From: Patescibacteria group bacterium | Lineage (GTDB): Bacteria; Patescibacteriota; WWE3; 2-01-FULL-39-13 | Direction of reading: 5' to 3' | Assembly (NCBI GenBank): GCA_030916925.1 | Contig: JAUPVU010000085.1 | Coordinates: 1 to 6,312, forward strand | DNA: 6,312 nucleotides | Shown here: positions 6,174-6,312 of the stretch, piece by piece | Numbering within the stretch: position 1 is the stretch's first letter | How the letters are laid out: every line of letters begins with the position of its first letter | Translations under genes and position numbers: made by a program | Notes under the pieces: generated by a model | Seen by the model: only the letters and a program-made list of their open reading frames with translations | Database searches by the model: none | What the model was told of the DNA's origin: nothing

Positions 6174-6181
6174 CCTAATAT
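6153..6181 (+). promoter_or_regulatory. Candidate promoter for the exported-protein gene, inside the end of rpsT
   Basis: TTGCAA (6153-6158), a 17-base spacer, and TAATAT (6176-6181), each hexamer matching four of six consensus positions. The -10 ends 6 bases before ATG 6188, so the first transcribed base would be the A of the start codon. The -35 lies in the last codons of rpsT. The gene could instead, or also, be read through from rpsT, 14 bases upstream. Confidence 0.45.
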
Positions 6182-6187
6182 TCAATT

Positions 6188-6312
6188 ATGGAATCAAAAC
6201 TGCCCTTATTCAAAACCTTCTTTGCAATTTCTTCAATTGCGTTTTCTTTAGTTTTAGTCCTTGTCGTTCCTTCCCACTCATATGCGGCAACCGCATTTAT
6301 CGAGCCAAGCCA
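6188..6312 (+). CDS. Exported protein of unknown function, N-terminal fragment (3' end outside window)
   Basis: The first 41 codons from ATG 6188; the frame is open to the window edge. They encode a classical Sec signal peptide: n-region MESKLPLFK with two lysines, a hydrophobic core at about 10-27 (TFFAISSIAFSLVLVLVV), then PSHSYA with Ser31 and Ala33 at -3 and -1 of a likely signal peptidase I site. The mature protein would start ATAFIEPS. No lipobox cysteine is present. A mature start of short beta-type residues ending in a Pro-Ser turn resembles secreted beta-sandwich (Ig- or cohesin-like) proteins, but too little is visible to assign a family. No Shine-Dalgarno precedes the ATG; a promoter-like TAATAT ends 6 bases before it. 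It is probably a secreted or surface protein. Confidence 0.75.
   Translation, partial: MESKLPLFKTFFAISSIAFSLVLVLVVPSHSYAATAFIEPS

Noticed and set aside
1..6312. Alternative genetic code (TGA as glycine), known in some Patescibacteria
   Set aside because: All identified genes are complete without reading TGA, and TGA appears to end the 1-114 frame; reading through it would run antisense into the epimerase.
1..6312. CRISPR arrays, tRNA genes, insertion sequences or direct repeats
   Set aside because: None were seen; non-coding DNA totals only a few dozen bases per junction and no spaced repeats or terminal inverted repeats were noticed.

Overview
The window is a compact, AT-rich bacterial chromosomal segment with almost no non-coding DNA. 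It has the look of a small-genome lineage, most plausibly Patescibacteria / Candidate Phyla Radiation. Reasons: gaps of 1 to 57 bases, a convergent overlap, a MurJ lacking the arginine-rich loop of proteobacterial homologues, divergent PilN/PilO-like proteins, and gene starts without Shine-Dalgarno sequences. Stop codons TAA, TAG and (at 112-114) TGA are all used, so the standard code fits. The phylum call is inference from sequence style, not a database match.

Layout. Positions 1-114 (+) carry the last 37 codons of an unrecognised gene, whose end overlaps the end of a convergent gene. On the minus strand come an extended-SDR nucleotide-sugar epimerase (106-1032) and, upstream of it, lepA (1068-2852), a complete elongation factor 4. 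A 40-base divergent intergenic region (2853-2892) separates lepA from a plus-strand operon: a PilN-like protein (2893-3447), a PilO-like protein (3431-3997, overlapping by 17 bases) and an unrecognised 65-residue single-pass membrane protein (3999-4196). Four bases later the minus-strand murJ (4201 to about 5859) ends convergently. murJ is divergent from rpsT (5916-6173, ribosomal protein bS20). After rpsT the first 41 codons of an exported protein with a clear signal peptide (6188-6312) run off the window.

How the genes relate. lepA and rpsT serve translation, murJ exports the peptidoglycan precursor lipid II, the epimerase probably makes sugars for surface glycans, and the PilN/PilO-like pair is the inner-membrane alignment module of a type IV pilus machine. 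They do not form one pathway; this is mostly a conserved housekeeping neighbourhood with a pilus mini-operon inserted. No mobile element, CRISPR array, RNA gene or long repeat was seen.

The most interesting signal is regulatory. At rpsT, the pilN-like gene, lepA and the 6188 gene, a -10-like hexamer sits only 6-10 bases before the start codon and no Shine-Dalgarno sequence is present. This implies leaderless mRNAs at operon heads, while the operon-internal pilO-like gene has a good Shine-Dalgarno. The second point of interest is the small membrane protein occupying the position where pilP normally follows pilO.
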